A DNA stretch of 47,693 nucleotides, taken from assembly GCA_014730275.1 (NCBI GenBank), contig WJIL01000082.1:1-47693 (forward strand), in the 5' to 3' direction. Under the pieces are notes generated by a model. It did no database searches, was not told where the DNA came from, and was given only the letters and a program-made list of their open reading frames with translations. Shown here piece by piece: positions 24,391 through 33,008 of this stretch; the first letter of the stretch is position 1; every line of letters begins with the position of its first letter. Source of the DNA: Candidatus Lokiarchaeota archaeon (GTDB lineage: Archaea > Asgardarchaeota > Thorarchaeia > Thorarchaeales > Thorarchaeaceae). A program made the translations under genes and the position numbers.

Positions 24391-25557
24391 CTACTCAGCC
24401 TCCGCGGTCGCTGCTGCTGCTTGACTCGGATGTGATTTCTTGAGTATCTCCAGATAGTGTATCGCTTGTCTGCTAGGAATCATTTCCTCATTGTACTGGT
24501 CAACAGTACGCTGAATCAACCATTCAGGATACACGGTAGCAACCTCAGGACTGCTCTTTAGAAGAACGTGTTCTCTTCCTTCTTCGTCATTTACTGTAGC
24601 TACGATGTTGGCCCGCTCTAAGCGCTTCACCTGCTTTCTTAGTTGTGATTTCGTCATATCAAGCAGGCTTGGCAAGTGTTCGAATTGTTGTGGGCCTTCG
24701 CGTAGAATCTGAATTACGTCGTAAGCATCAAAATCAAGAATGAATGTTGCTAGTTGTTCTGCATCCGCCCATATCGTTTTGCTCAGATCTTTGCGCAGTC
24801 TTGCAACGTAATCGCGATGGTATCTTCTGCTAGCTTCAAGGTAACTGTCAGCAACATCCTGGGGGAGCGCACCAGACTTGACAGCTCCTATAGTATCTCG
24901 AGATATTCTTCGCAATAGCAGAATGGCCCGTGTCAGGTAAATGACTTCGGTTGATAGACCTTCAACCCAACCAGTAGCAATAATACCCATCTTAACTAGT
25001 GGCCTAAGAACCATGTCCACATCTATTTTCTTTCCAACTTCATCAAGGATAATCTGTTCAAGATCTGAAGATTCCATGGTCCCATCTCTCATGAGTGTCT
25101 TGAGAATCTCCCGACGCACATCATCGCTGAGGATGGAAGCTTGCCGCTGCTCGAAGGTCATTTTCGTGTATCGAGCCAGCTGACTGTACATCTTAGGAAG
25201 CATATCTACATACTCGTCATCGTCGGTATGTAGGAAAATCTGAGTGGCTATCTCAGGAAGTGCATCCTTATAGACATCCGGATTCTCATCAGGCTCCAAT
25301 ACAAGAAAGACCATTGACGGGAGGCCTTTTAGATGCATATTGAGCCCTCCGTAATAGACAGCCAGCCTAAACTCATCAAAATTCAAAGTGCTGAATCCTG
25401 GCTTCTGCGATTCTTCAGTCTCGCCTAATGTTGCAATACCATAAACACGCATACTTGTGGTCGGATCCAATCCAACCTGCAATTTCTTAGGTGTTTTGGC
25501 TGTAACAACAGGACCTAATTCATCATCCCAACGTAGTACCGCTAATCCTTTCGGCAT
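24391..25557 (-). CDS. Longin-like domain protein with two winged-helix domains
   Basis: This 388-aa protein opens with GLAVLRWDDELGPVVTAKTP and continues to about residue 130 in a pattern typical of archaeal longin/roadblock-like sensor domains. These include MRVYGIATLG, FRLAVYYGGLNMHLKGLPSM and VFLVLEPDENPDVYKDALPE. Residues ~140-215 form a first winged helix (SDDVRREILKTLMRDGTMES). Residues ~275-345 form a second (DAYDVIQILREGPQQFEHLP then LLDMTKSQLRKQVKRLERAN). The tail is Ala-rich. The stop codon and the ATG of the giant surface protein are one base apart, so the two must be expressed together. It may sense or organise a GTPase or membrane complex, or regulate the cluster's transcription (inference). 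The ATG at 25557 has GGAG 11-14 nt upstream. Confidence 0.75.
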   Translation of the reverse strand: MPKGLAVLRWDDELGPVVTAKTPKKLQVGLDPTTSMRVYGIATLGETEESQKPGFSTLNFDEFRLAVYYGGLNMHLKGLPSMVFLVLEPDENPDVYKDALPEIATQIFLHTDDDEYVDMLPKMYSQLARYTKMTFEQRQASILSDDVRREILKTLMRDGTMESSDLEQIILDEVGKKIDVDMVLRPLVKMGIIATGWVEGLSTEVIYLTRAILLLRRISRDTIGAVKSGALPQDVADSYLEASRRYHRDYVARLRKDLSKTIWADAEQLATFILDFDAYDVIQILREGPQQFEHLPSLLDMTKSQLRKQVKRLERANIVATVNDEEGREHVLLKSSPEVATVYPEWLIQRTVDQYNEEMIPSRQAIHYLEILKKSHPSQAAAATAEAE

Positions 25558-25926
25558 ATTCTATTTCGCTCCAATTGCTGAGCCTTTTTCAACAGGCGAT
25601 CACCAAATGAACGAAAACGCAGTTGATGTATTCGCCTACCCCTTGCTTCACCATGATGCCCGATATGGAAGTGCATCATGTAGGCTCATTGTATGATAGT
25701 GAAGTTCAACGAGATACTAATAAGAGATTCTTGGATGAATTGGGGATTAATACAACCCTATTGCTAATAAAGAGAGGTAAGAGGGGTATTCGGCAGCTCT
25801 ACTAGAGAAGGAGAATATCTGACAGCGGGCTAGCTACAATCAAGACAAAATGAAGCAGCTAGTAGGGAATCATGAAAAAAAGAGTGTAGATTCAATAGAA
25901 GAGTAATCAGATGAAAGGAGGAAGAA
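25558..25926. other. Intergenic region upstream of the surface-protein operon
   Basis: These 369 bases hold no credible gene; the short frames on + have poor composition and no ribosome-binding site. Read on the - strand it must contain the promoter of the operon starting at 25557. A/T-rich stretches such as CTTTATTAGCAAT and TCTTATTAGTA (around 25715-25770) are TATA candidates, but neither is convincing. Confidence 0.5.
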
Positions 25927-25949
25927 ATTGGTGGGAGATAACCACCGAT
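25927..25949 (-). terminator. Hairpin terminator of the 2275-aa surface-protein gene
   Basis: Read on -, ATCGGTGG-TTATCTC-CCACCAAT forms an 8-bp stem with one wobble, directly behind the stop codon at 25956. It is followed by the pyrimidine tract TTTCTTCCTCCTTTC. Confidence 0.65.
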
Positions 25950-25955
25950 TCATTC

Positions 25956-28900
25956 TCAATCTGATGAATCAGCTGACTTGAGGAGAGCTTCAAGTTCGCT
26001 CTTGGATAGTTTGCGAATCTCTTCCTCGCCCATTTCCTCCTTGATATCATCAGGTATCTGTTCGATGAGATCTTTCTTTGTCATCGGTTTCTCAGATTTT
26101 GATTCCGAAACGGTTTCTTCAACTTCCCTCACGGTCTCAATTTCCTTTTCAGTATCTGATTCATCAGCAGCCGTCTGAGGGGAATCCTCTTCTTCACCTG
26201 ATTCAGGTTCATCATCGGCAATTTCCTCAGTGGTTTCATCTTCCGGTTCATCGGGAACATCATCATCGCCTTCGCTATTCAGTTCCTCTTTGTCAGAGTC
26301 ATCTGAGTCTATGCCTTCGTCCCCTTCAAGACCTTCCTCGGTTTCTTCCACATCATCTTCTGGTTCGACATGATCGGTTTCCTCATCTGGCATATCCACA
26401 GGTTCTTCATCTGCAGATTCTTCGGGTGAGGTCTCATCCAACATGTACTGGGACTCTGTCACAATAGCCGTGGCTTTCCGCTTACTGACTCCTTTGACCT
26501 CTTGAGCAAGGTTTTCAGGTTCAGCGGTTGCAAGATCTGCTAAGCTTTCGTATCCAGCTTTGGCCAACCTGTCGGCGAGGGTACCACCAACACCTGAGAT
26601 GTCTGTAACAGAAAGACCTACTTCATCCATCGACTCTAGCTCTGCTTCAAGCTCGGCCTCATAGTCCTGGGTCTCCTCTATAGGAGTGGGCTCCTCCTTG
26701 CTTATTTCCTCAAGAGCATCCAACTCTCCAAGGAGTTCTTCTGACTCTTCGTCAAGCGTCTCTTGGAATTCAACCTCTACACCAGTATCGATAGTTGGAG
26801 CTTCCATATCCAGTTCAGCCAACCCTGTGGCAAGGATTTCCGAGATGACCTCACCCATGGATTTGATATTATCTACCTTTGCTGTCTTTCCGTCCTCCAT
26901 AGCTCCGATGGCCTTCTCTATCTGCTTGATAGCATGAGGGCGTCTCCATCTCTGGATTCCTACAGCACTGCCGGCAACAACCACAAACAGACCGACCATT
27001 ATCAGTGCAAGATTGACAAGGCTCCTATCTACCCGCCCAACCAGAGGAATGTTATAGGTTGGTGGACTCACGTAGACATCAAGTGCCACTACATCATCAC
27101 CAGAAGTCGCCGTATGATTCTGATAACCGTAAGCACTCGCAATAAGCTGAATTTCATATGGATCGGTTTGCGCTTCACCAAGATCAGATGCTTCAAAGCT
27201 GAAGTAGTAGTGAGTTCCATTGAATGCAGGTGTAACAGGGCTTTCTGAATCAGGAAGGTAGATTCTGACTGTTGGACCTGACTCTCCATCATCTGCTACT
27301 GGCCGATTGTTGTATGTATCCCAGTATCTGAAGTAAGCGGTTGCTGACTGATCCTCCTCAATGTATACAGCAGATCCAGTCAGTTCCGTTGGTGCAGCAA
27401 TCTTCAGTGGTACAGAGGCAGTCTTTGTGGTATAGTTCAGCAATGATGCCGTGAGATTCAGTTGATAGTCCCCAGGTATTTCTAGCGATTCATCAGCTGA
27501 AGGATTGAACTGCACAATGTACTTGCCGTTAGAATACGAAGCAGTTCTTTCTAATCCGGCCCATCTATAGGAAACGGTCGCTCCTGCTAGTGGAGAGCCA
27601 TCATAGGCATAATTCAGTTGAAGTTCTACACTCTGATTAACACCAAATATTACATCTAGATGACCTGCGTGTGTCCGTTCCAAGGTGGCGAGTAGCTCGG
27701 TAACATCTATCTCGAACTCAACAGAAGGAATCGAGTAGTTGCCGCGGCTGGCTCCAAGCACCAATGTTCTGGTTCCTGCAGGTACAAGACCTGTGTCTAT
27801 CACGCCTTCATACCATTTGTTCAACCCGTTATAGGTGAAGGTGTCGTTGATTTGAGGATACTGCGCCCATCTGAAGTAAGCATGTGTTGCCTGTATTATA
27901 GTATCTGTCGAGTTCACTACGACTTGATATCTCAACGAGATTGTGGAATTCCATTGATGTTCTTCCGAAGGCTCGTCAATCATGACCAACCGACATGGAA
28001 GAGGATTCACCTTTATAGAGACGGATATTTCACCATCAAGGTAGTTATCTAGAGTGTACTGGATAGTCATCTCATGGGGAGTAGATGATGCATTGAACAC
28101 ATCTCTTGAATCTCCAGTGAAGACGAATGTGCCATTGCCAAGAGATGTAAATGAATCTGAGAAATCACCATAATTTAAAGTGACATTAGTATCCTGCCAG
28201 AGGTATGTGTTGTGGATTGTATCTTGCAAGTGTACTCTTACAGAGAAGTCCTCAGACCAAGTTACCGGCGATACAGGATTTGCAGTCATCTCAGTAGGTG
28301 TCTGAAGTACTAGAACGATAATAGTAACCGCAGCCGGGTCTTCATAGCCTCGCTTATTCATTGAAATGACGAAGGAATAGCTCGTTGGTGCATCTGGAGA
28401 TTCAGCACCCATTCCGAGAGATTTTGTATCCATCTCAAACTGGTAGTTGCCTGAACCAAGTTCGGTCAAGCCACCAACACTGTCATTTATCAGGGATACA
28501 CCCTTCCAGAGTTCGATGTCTACTGTACCCGGATCTGTTATTCCAACCATTGGTTCAATATTGGTTCTCCACGTGAAATTCAAAGAATATATGTCGGCAT
28601 AGTAAACAGTAAGCAACTGTTTCTCCGCCGCGGCCAAGGTTGGGGTTGGTTGAACCTCAATGTAAATCTTGGATGTTGTAGAACTACAACCAGCCCTGGA
28701 AGCAGATACATCGATTTGATAGATTCCAGGTTGGGGAGCTACTGACGCATCAAAGGCGAACCAGTAGTTCTGACCTGATCTGTTCTGTTCCATTGTTCCG
28801 CTTATTCCACCAGCTGGAAAATCGTATAGTACAGTAACATTTTCAACATATGCAGACTGATTTGATAAGTCGCCGGCTACTACTTCGATATTGAATTGAC

Positions 28901-31900
28901 GCGTCCAGTACTGCTGAATCGGGTCCTGTTCCGATCCCCCGGCTTCCATCGAAATCGCCAAAGGAATCAACACATCGATATTGACTGTTTGGGATGCTCC
29001 CGTTCTATTGGGCATCCAGACTGTGAATGATAACGTGTAATTCGATGCTTCTTGTACCGCGAACATGCTCAATTCGTATGAGCCGTCTCCATTATCGACG
29101 AAAGATGTTTCTCCAGCCCAGTCTATGCTCAGAAGCTCTGCGCCAGGTACATCCGTTGACGATTCTGCTACTCGCTGATATTCGAACGTGAAAACGGCTT
29201 CCTCGGTGCCCCATTCAACTATCTGCGTGTCAGATGATGTCAGCTCGATTTCCATGGAATCAGGACTGACAACGAATTCTGAAGATAGCGTATTCGCGGA
29301 CTCGAAATTGGCCTTCGATACATACACATGTATTTTCCATGTACCGTTAGCAACTATGTTCGTAGGATAGCTGTAGGTAAGAGATGCAGATGTATCAACC
29401 AGGAGCGTCTCACCTGTATCTTGATTGATCCAATATATCGTGATAGAATCGGCAGACCCAATTTCGGTATTGTTTAGCGTGTTGTTGAATTGGAACATCA
29501 CGCTCTCCGATCCCACATTGTTCCAGTCATAATCAGTGGGTGATTCAACATTGAGAATAGTGGGAATAGCAGTGTAGTCTGCTGTCAGGGTTTTGCTATG
29601 ATTAACGTAGTTGTACTTGTAAAGCCAAATCAAAACCTCATAGCTGCCAACATCTGAGCTGTTGAGAACAGCATCAGAGAACCGATAGATGCCATCTCCA
29701 AGGTGATTCAGACTGCCTTGCGAAATGACGTCATCCGTTGCATTGTATACTGTGTAGTTGGCAAATGTAAGATCACTAAGATTGAAGGCATTTCGGCCAT
29801 ACGGATTTGTGGTGAGTGAATAGTCCTCTACAAAACCGTCTGACCAATGTCTTGAGGCATACTCATCACCATTTGCTGAAGTTGAACTAACCGAAACAAC
29901 AGCCGTGACCGTGTAAGTATCTGTGTCTTCATATCCCGGGTCACTGCTACTGGCATTCAGTTCAATGAGGTAAGGATAGCTACTCGCGTTCATCTGATGA
30001 TATATCGTATCAATATACACAGTGAAGTTAATTGAACCGGTTCCGCTATGAGTTATGTTTAGCGAATGGGAGCTATTCCATAGACCCTCACCCACGATGC
30101 TTCCTTGGTGTAAAATCCGGAACTCTATCTCACCCAGACTATAGTCTGATAATGGCTGATCGGTATAGCTAGTTCCTTCGGTTGTAGTTCGATTGTACCA
30201 TCCCACGATAAACGAACGGTTATCACCATATTTCCACGATGTGGTCGAAATGGTACAATTCAGTTCAGTATATCCTGGGGAGTAATCAGGCGATGTTAAT
30301 GTAAGAATATTCCAGTAATTCCAATCAAAAGAGGCGTACATGGTATCCGATGCGTCTCGATCGGATTTAGTTACGATTAGAGTATAATTCAAGGGAATAC
30401 TCGAATCGTTTGCCACAATCCAGTGGAAACTATGCTCTCCGGATGAGTTAGTATAAGCAGTGACGAGATGTTGCCCATTCACTTCTAAGTCTAGCTGGGC
30501 ATTTGTCACGCGGTTGTCTTCATTATCAAGTACCCTAACTCTCAACCATGTAAGCGGAATGACCATCTGTTTGAAAGCATGAGTCTGAATGTCGCTCAGT
30601 TCTTCAGTATCATTGAATGCAGTTTGGCCGTAGGCATCGTTCCGATACAAATAGATATTCCATGTTCCATTCAGAATTCTGTAGAATGTCACATTCCCAT
30701 CAGCATCAGTCGACCTTGTAATATTGAACTGAGAATCCGGACGCGAATCATAAGGATTTGAAGTTCCCTTCTTACTGATCCTCACATTTGCATCCTCAAC
30801 ATTCTGACCGTCATAGGCCTTCACATTAAAATCGACAGTAACAAGCGGTAGTGTCCATTCTCGTGAAAGGTCGCCAGTGACCTCAGATTCCTTTATCTGA
30901 TAGGTACAGTACTCTGCAAGATTCTCCCAAGTATAGATTCGCCCAGTATCTGTGTCGCTGTAAGAGAAGTTGAACATCCAGTCTGATTTTGGTATCCTTG
31001 TGAACGTCAAATCTCCATTCGCATCTGCGGTTTCGTAATCGAAATATTTCCAGTCGTCATTATTTGGAGCACTAGCATTGTAGACTCGAACTTGAACCGT
31101 TTCTGAACCTTCCGTTCCTAAATCATCACCCATCAAATCGTCTAGATGAATATCAACAGACGCCAAGTCCAAAGTGATTGATACAGGGGTGAATGGGCCG
31201 GTTGCATCTCGGTTACCACTCCAGGTAACATTCATTCCGGTTGCACCTAGTTCATTGTTAAGCCAGTTTCTGCTATCAATCCAAGCAACGATGGTGTAAG
31301 TCTCGTTCAAAAGACCGATGAAAGTTACATTACCATCTGAGTCTGTCAATTCACTGTATGGAGTGCCATCACTTCTGCAAAGACGATCACCAGTTGCTGG
31401 ATCAAGCAAGGTCACATTTGCACCTTCGATGTTGGAGCCGCCAAGATCTTTGACATTGATTCTGAACGAATAGGAAGAGACATTGCCTTTCGATTTCAAA
31501 ACAGGTAGATACTGAGAGGTCGCATTGAAGACTCTCATATAGCCATCTTTTCCTTCTGACCCGTTCCAAACAGCAAATGCTGTACGCTCTTCCAGAATAG
31601 TGCCGTCTACTGCATATATCGTGGGAACTTGCGTATCCCAAAACTCGTATTCAGCTCTATCATGCCAGCGATAATAGTAATCAGCATAATTATTAGGATA
31701 ACTCGGATTCGTGTTATAGCTCTCATGAGATATTCGAACAGTACCATGAGATATGCCAGTGTTGTTATTCCACCAACCAAAACCAGCTGGTTTCCCTTTG
31801 TTATCAGAAGCGGACCAACTGGAATGAACAGTTTGAGTCAGATTTTCATCGATTTCTACTGCTTTCGAGGTCTGATAGGGACTGAATACCCACTCGTCCG

Positions 31901-32783
31901 TTCTACCATCGCCACTAGTACTTCCACTATACTTGATGTAGATACGGGTAGTCCAGCCCCATCTATAGAAAGTATAGCTGATATTCATCTTTGCATATGA
32001 GCCGAAAGGTATCTGTGTTGTATAATTGATGAAAAGAGGACCATCCAAATTGACAGAAGTGGTCCCAGAAATAGGACTAATGTCATGGGTTTGTTCTCCG
32101 CCAAGGCCGTCTGGGTTCCAGTGCATGCTACCGCGATCGGTTGCCCAAGTCCAATCCCAAGTTCCATCTGCAAGCTTGTGAGCGCCATTAGTCATTTTGC
32201 CTCCAGCAGAATTGTACATCGTTACGTTATACCAATCGCCACGGAAGCTCCAGTAGTTCACATCAAACTTGCCGGACATGGAACCGGAAGTTCTTGCAAA
32301 CCATACAACTGAATCATAGCTTGGTGCTCTGAGGCTTTTCACTTCAGAGTAGTAAATCCAGTAGGTTGCTGTGGAGTCAGCGCTGATATTTGCGTACCAA
32401 AAGAGAGTTGCTCCACTAAGGTAATCAGAATCCTCCCAGTAGGACTTGTTATAGACCTGCGACGGAACCTCTACGCCGTTGCTATCTACAATCCGTATGG
32501 AATTCTCGTAGCAGGTGTTATTCTCGAATGAGAACCATATATGGATAGGTACGTCAACACGAGGAGTAGAGTTTGTGTCAGTTAGATTGACGTGACGACG
32601 GTAATGAAAGGTGGTATTCCACCATGGAGTGGTTTCGTCAAGTGTATCTGCAGTCTGAATCGGTCTGTCTTCTCTTGCTGGCAAATCAGTATCTATTGAA
32701 GTAGTACCCATATTTCCCAGCTTCATTGGTATCAGAAGTAGCGCGAAGAAAGCACCAACTAGTATGATTCTCTTCTTATCCAT
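25956..32783 (-). CDS. Giant surface protein, paralogue of the 2445-aa protein
   Basis: This 2275-aa protein has a signal peptide (MDKKRIILVGAFFALLLIPM) and a DUF2341-like domain (WWNTTFHYRRHVNL ... TYWIYYSEV). A beta-rich region, CnaB-like repeats (INVKDLGGSNIEGANVTLLD, VDFNVKAYDGQNVEDANVRI) and a long Ig-like array with many sequons follow. A TM helix lies at about 1921-1943 and the tail is cytoplasmic. The last Ig-like domain, the TM and the tail start (YFRYWDTYNNRPV, YVSPPTYNIPLVGRV, GIQRWRRPHAIKQIE) nearly match the 2445-aa protein, whereas the outer domains have diverged strongly. The tail repeats the HhH (~2057-2110, ISGVGGTLADRLAKAG) and the terminal SAP/HeH-like motif (~2233-2270, MTKKDLIEQIPDDI), with an acidic linker between. 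It has its own upstream region, containing two inverted repeats, and its own terminator. Confidence 0.85.
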   Translation of the reverse strand: MDKKRIILVGAFFALLLIPMKLGNMGTTSIDTDLPAREDRPIQTADTLDETTPWWNTTFHYRRHVNLTDTNSTPRVDVPIHIWFSFENNTCYENSIRIVDSNGVEVPSQVYNKSYWEDSDYLSGATLFWYANISADSTATYWIYYSEVKSLRAPSYDSVVWFARTSGSMSGKFDVNYWSFRGDWYNVTMYNSAGGKMTNGAHKLADGTWDWTWATDRGSMHWNPDGLGGEQTHDISPISGTTSVNLDGPLFINYTTQIPFGSYAKMNISYTFYRWGWTTRIYIKYSGSTSGDGRTDEWVFSPYQTSKAVEIDENLTQTVHSSWSASDNKGKPAGFGWWNNNTGISHGTVRISHESYNTNPSYPNNYADYYYRWHDRAEYEFWDTQVPTIYAVDGTILEERTAFAVWNGSEGKDGYMRVFNATSQYLPVLKSKGNVSSYSFRINVKDLGGSNIEGANVTLLDPATGDRLCRSDGTPYSELTDSDGNVTFIGLLNETYTIVAWIDSRNWLNNELGATGMNVTWSGNRDATGPFTPVSITLDLASVDIHLDDLMGDDLGTEGSETVQVRVYNASAPNNDDWKYFDYETADANGDLTFTRIPKSDWMFNFSYSDTDTGRIYTWENLAEYCTYQIKESEVTGDLSREWTLPLVTVDFNVKAYDGQNVEDANVRISKKGTSNPYDSRPDSQFNITRSTDADGNVTFYRILNGTWNIYLYRNDAYGQTAFNDTEELSDIQTHAFKQMVIPLTWLRVRVLDNEDNRVTNAQLDLEVNGQHLVTAYTNSSGEHSFHWIVANDSSIPLNYTLIVTKSDRDASDTMYASFDWNYWNILTLTSPDYSPGYTELNCTISTTSWKYGDNRSFIVGWYNRTTTEGTSYTDQPLSDYSLGEIEFRILHQGSIVGEGLWNSSHSLNITHSGTGSINFTVYIDTIYHQMNASSYPYLIELNASSSDPGYEDTDTYTVTAVVSVSSTSANGDEYASRHWSDGFVEDYSLTTNPYGRNAFNLSDLTFANYTVYNATDDVISQGSLNHLGDGIYRFSDAVLNSSDVGSYEVLIWLYKYNYVNHSKTLTADYTAIPTILNVESPTDYDWNNVGSESVMFQFNNTLNNTEIGSADSITIYWINQDTGETLLVDTSASLTYSYPTNIVANGTWKIHVYVSKANFESANTLSSEFVVSPDSMEIELTSSDTQIVEWGTEEAVFTFEYQRVAESSTDVPGAELLSIDWAGETSFVDNGDGSYELSMFAVQEASNYTLSFTVWMPNRTGASQTVNIDVLIPLAISMEAGGSEQDPIQQYWTRQFNIEVVAGDLSNQSAYVENVTVLYDFPAGGISGTMEQNRSGQNYWFAFDASVAPQPGIYQIDVSASRAGCSSTTSKIYIEVQPTPTLAAAEKQLLTVYYADIYSLNFTWRTNIEPMVGITDPGTVDIELWKGVSLINDSVGGLTELGSGNYQFEMDTKSLGMGAESPDAPTSYSFVISMNKRGYEDPAAVTIIVLVLQTPTEMTANPVSPVTWSEDFSVRVHLQDTIHNTYLWQDTNVTLNYGDFSDSFTSLGNGTFVFTGDSRDVFNASSTPHEMTIQYTLDNYLDGEISVSIKVNPLPCRLVMIDEPSEEHQWNSTISLRYQVVVNSTDTIIQATHAYFRWAQYPQINDTFTYNGLNKWYEGVIDTGLVPAGTRTLVLGASRGNYSIPSVEFEIDVTELLATLERTHAGHLDVIFGVNQSVELQLNYAYDGSPLAGATVSYRWAGLERTASYSNGKYIVQFNPSADESLEIPGDYQLNLTASLLNYTTKTASVPLKIAAPTELTGSAVYIEEDQSATAYFRYWDTYNNRPVADDGESGPTVRIYLPDSESPVTPAFNGTHYYFSFEASDLGEAQTDPYEIQLIASAYGYQNHTATSGDDVVALDVYVSPPTYNIPLVGRVDRSLVNLALIMVGLFVVVAGSAVGIQRWRRPHAIKQIEKAIGAMEDGKTAKVDNIKSMGEVISEILATGLAELDMEAPTIDTGVEVEFQETLDEESEELLGELDALEEISKEEPTPIEETQDYEAELEAELESMDEVGLSVTDISGVGGTLADRLAKAGYESLADLATAEPENLAQEVKGVSKRKATAIVTESQYMLDETSPEESADEEPVDMPDEETDHVEPEDDVEETEEGLEGDEGIDSDDSDKEELNSEGDDDVPDEPEDETTEEIADDEPESGEEEDSPQTAADESDTEKEIETVREVEETVSESKSEKPMTKKDLIEQIPDDIKEEMGEEEIRKLSKSELEALLKSADSSD

Positions 32784-32835
32784 GTATAGCGGCCCCTTGC
32801 AAAGGTTTCATAGCTGATCCAGGCTAAACGATGAT

Positions 32836-32871
32836 AATGCACGGTTTCCCTATTCTTTTGACTCGTGCATT
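32836..32871 (-). promoter_or_regulatory. Inverted repeat upstream of the 2275-aa surface-protein gene
   Basis: AATGCACG and CGTGCATT are perfect 8-bp arms separated by 20 nt. They are centred about 70 bp upstream of the ATG at 32783, in the range where an archaeal regulator could overlap the promoter. Confidence 0.4.
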
Positions 32872-32881
32872 CAGTCATATG

Positions 32882-32893
32882 GAGCCTAGGCTC
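32882..32893. promoter_or_regulatory. 12-bp perfect palindrome GAGCCTAGGCTC
   Basis: It lies 10 bp beyond the inverted repeat at 32836-32871, in the gap between the thiolase homologue and the giant surface-protein gene. It could be an operator or part of the end of the carboxylase/thiolase transcript, which also has T-rich tracts around 32950-33000 on the - strand. Confidence 0.35.
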
Positions 32894-33008
32894 AACTGAA
32901 TATCCTTTGGTGGTTATGGGCAACTAAAAAAGAATACTTGGATGAATAGGGTTCAGTATTACCTTTCTTGAAGAAAAACGATGAGTAAAACAGAGTATTA
33001 GCTGAAAA

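Noticed and set aside
25623-25805. Short + strand frames in the gap between the two giant-protein loci
   Set aside because: They are short, of random composition and lack ribosome-binding sites; the gap is better explained as promoter and terminator sequence.
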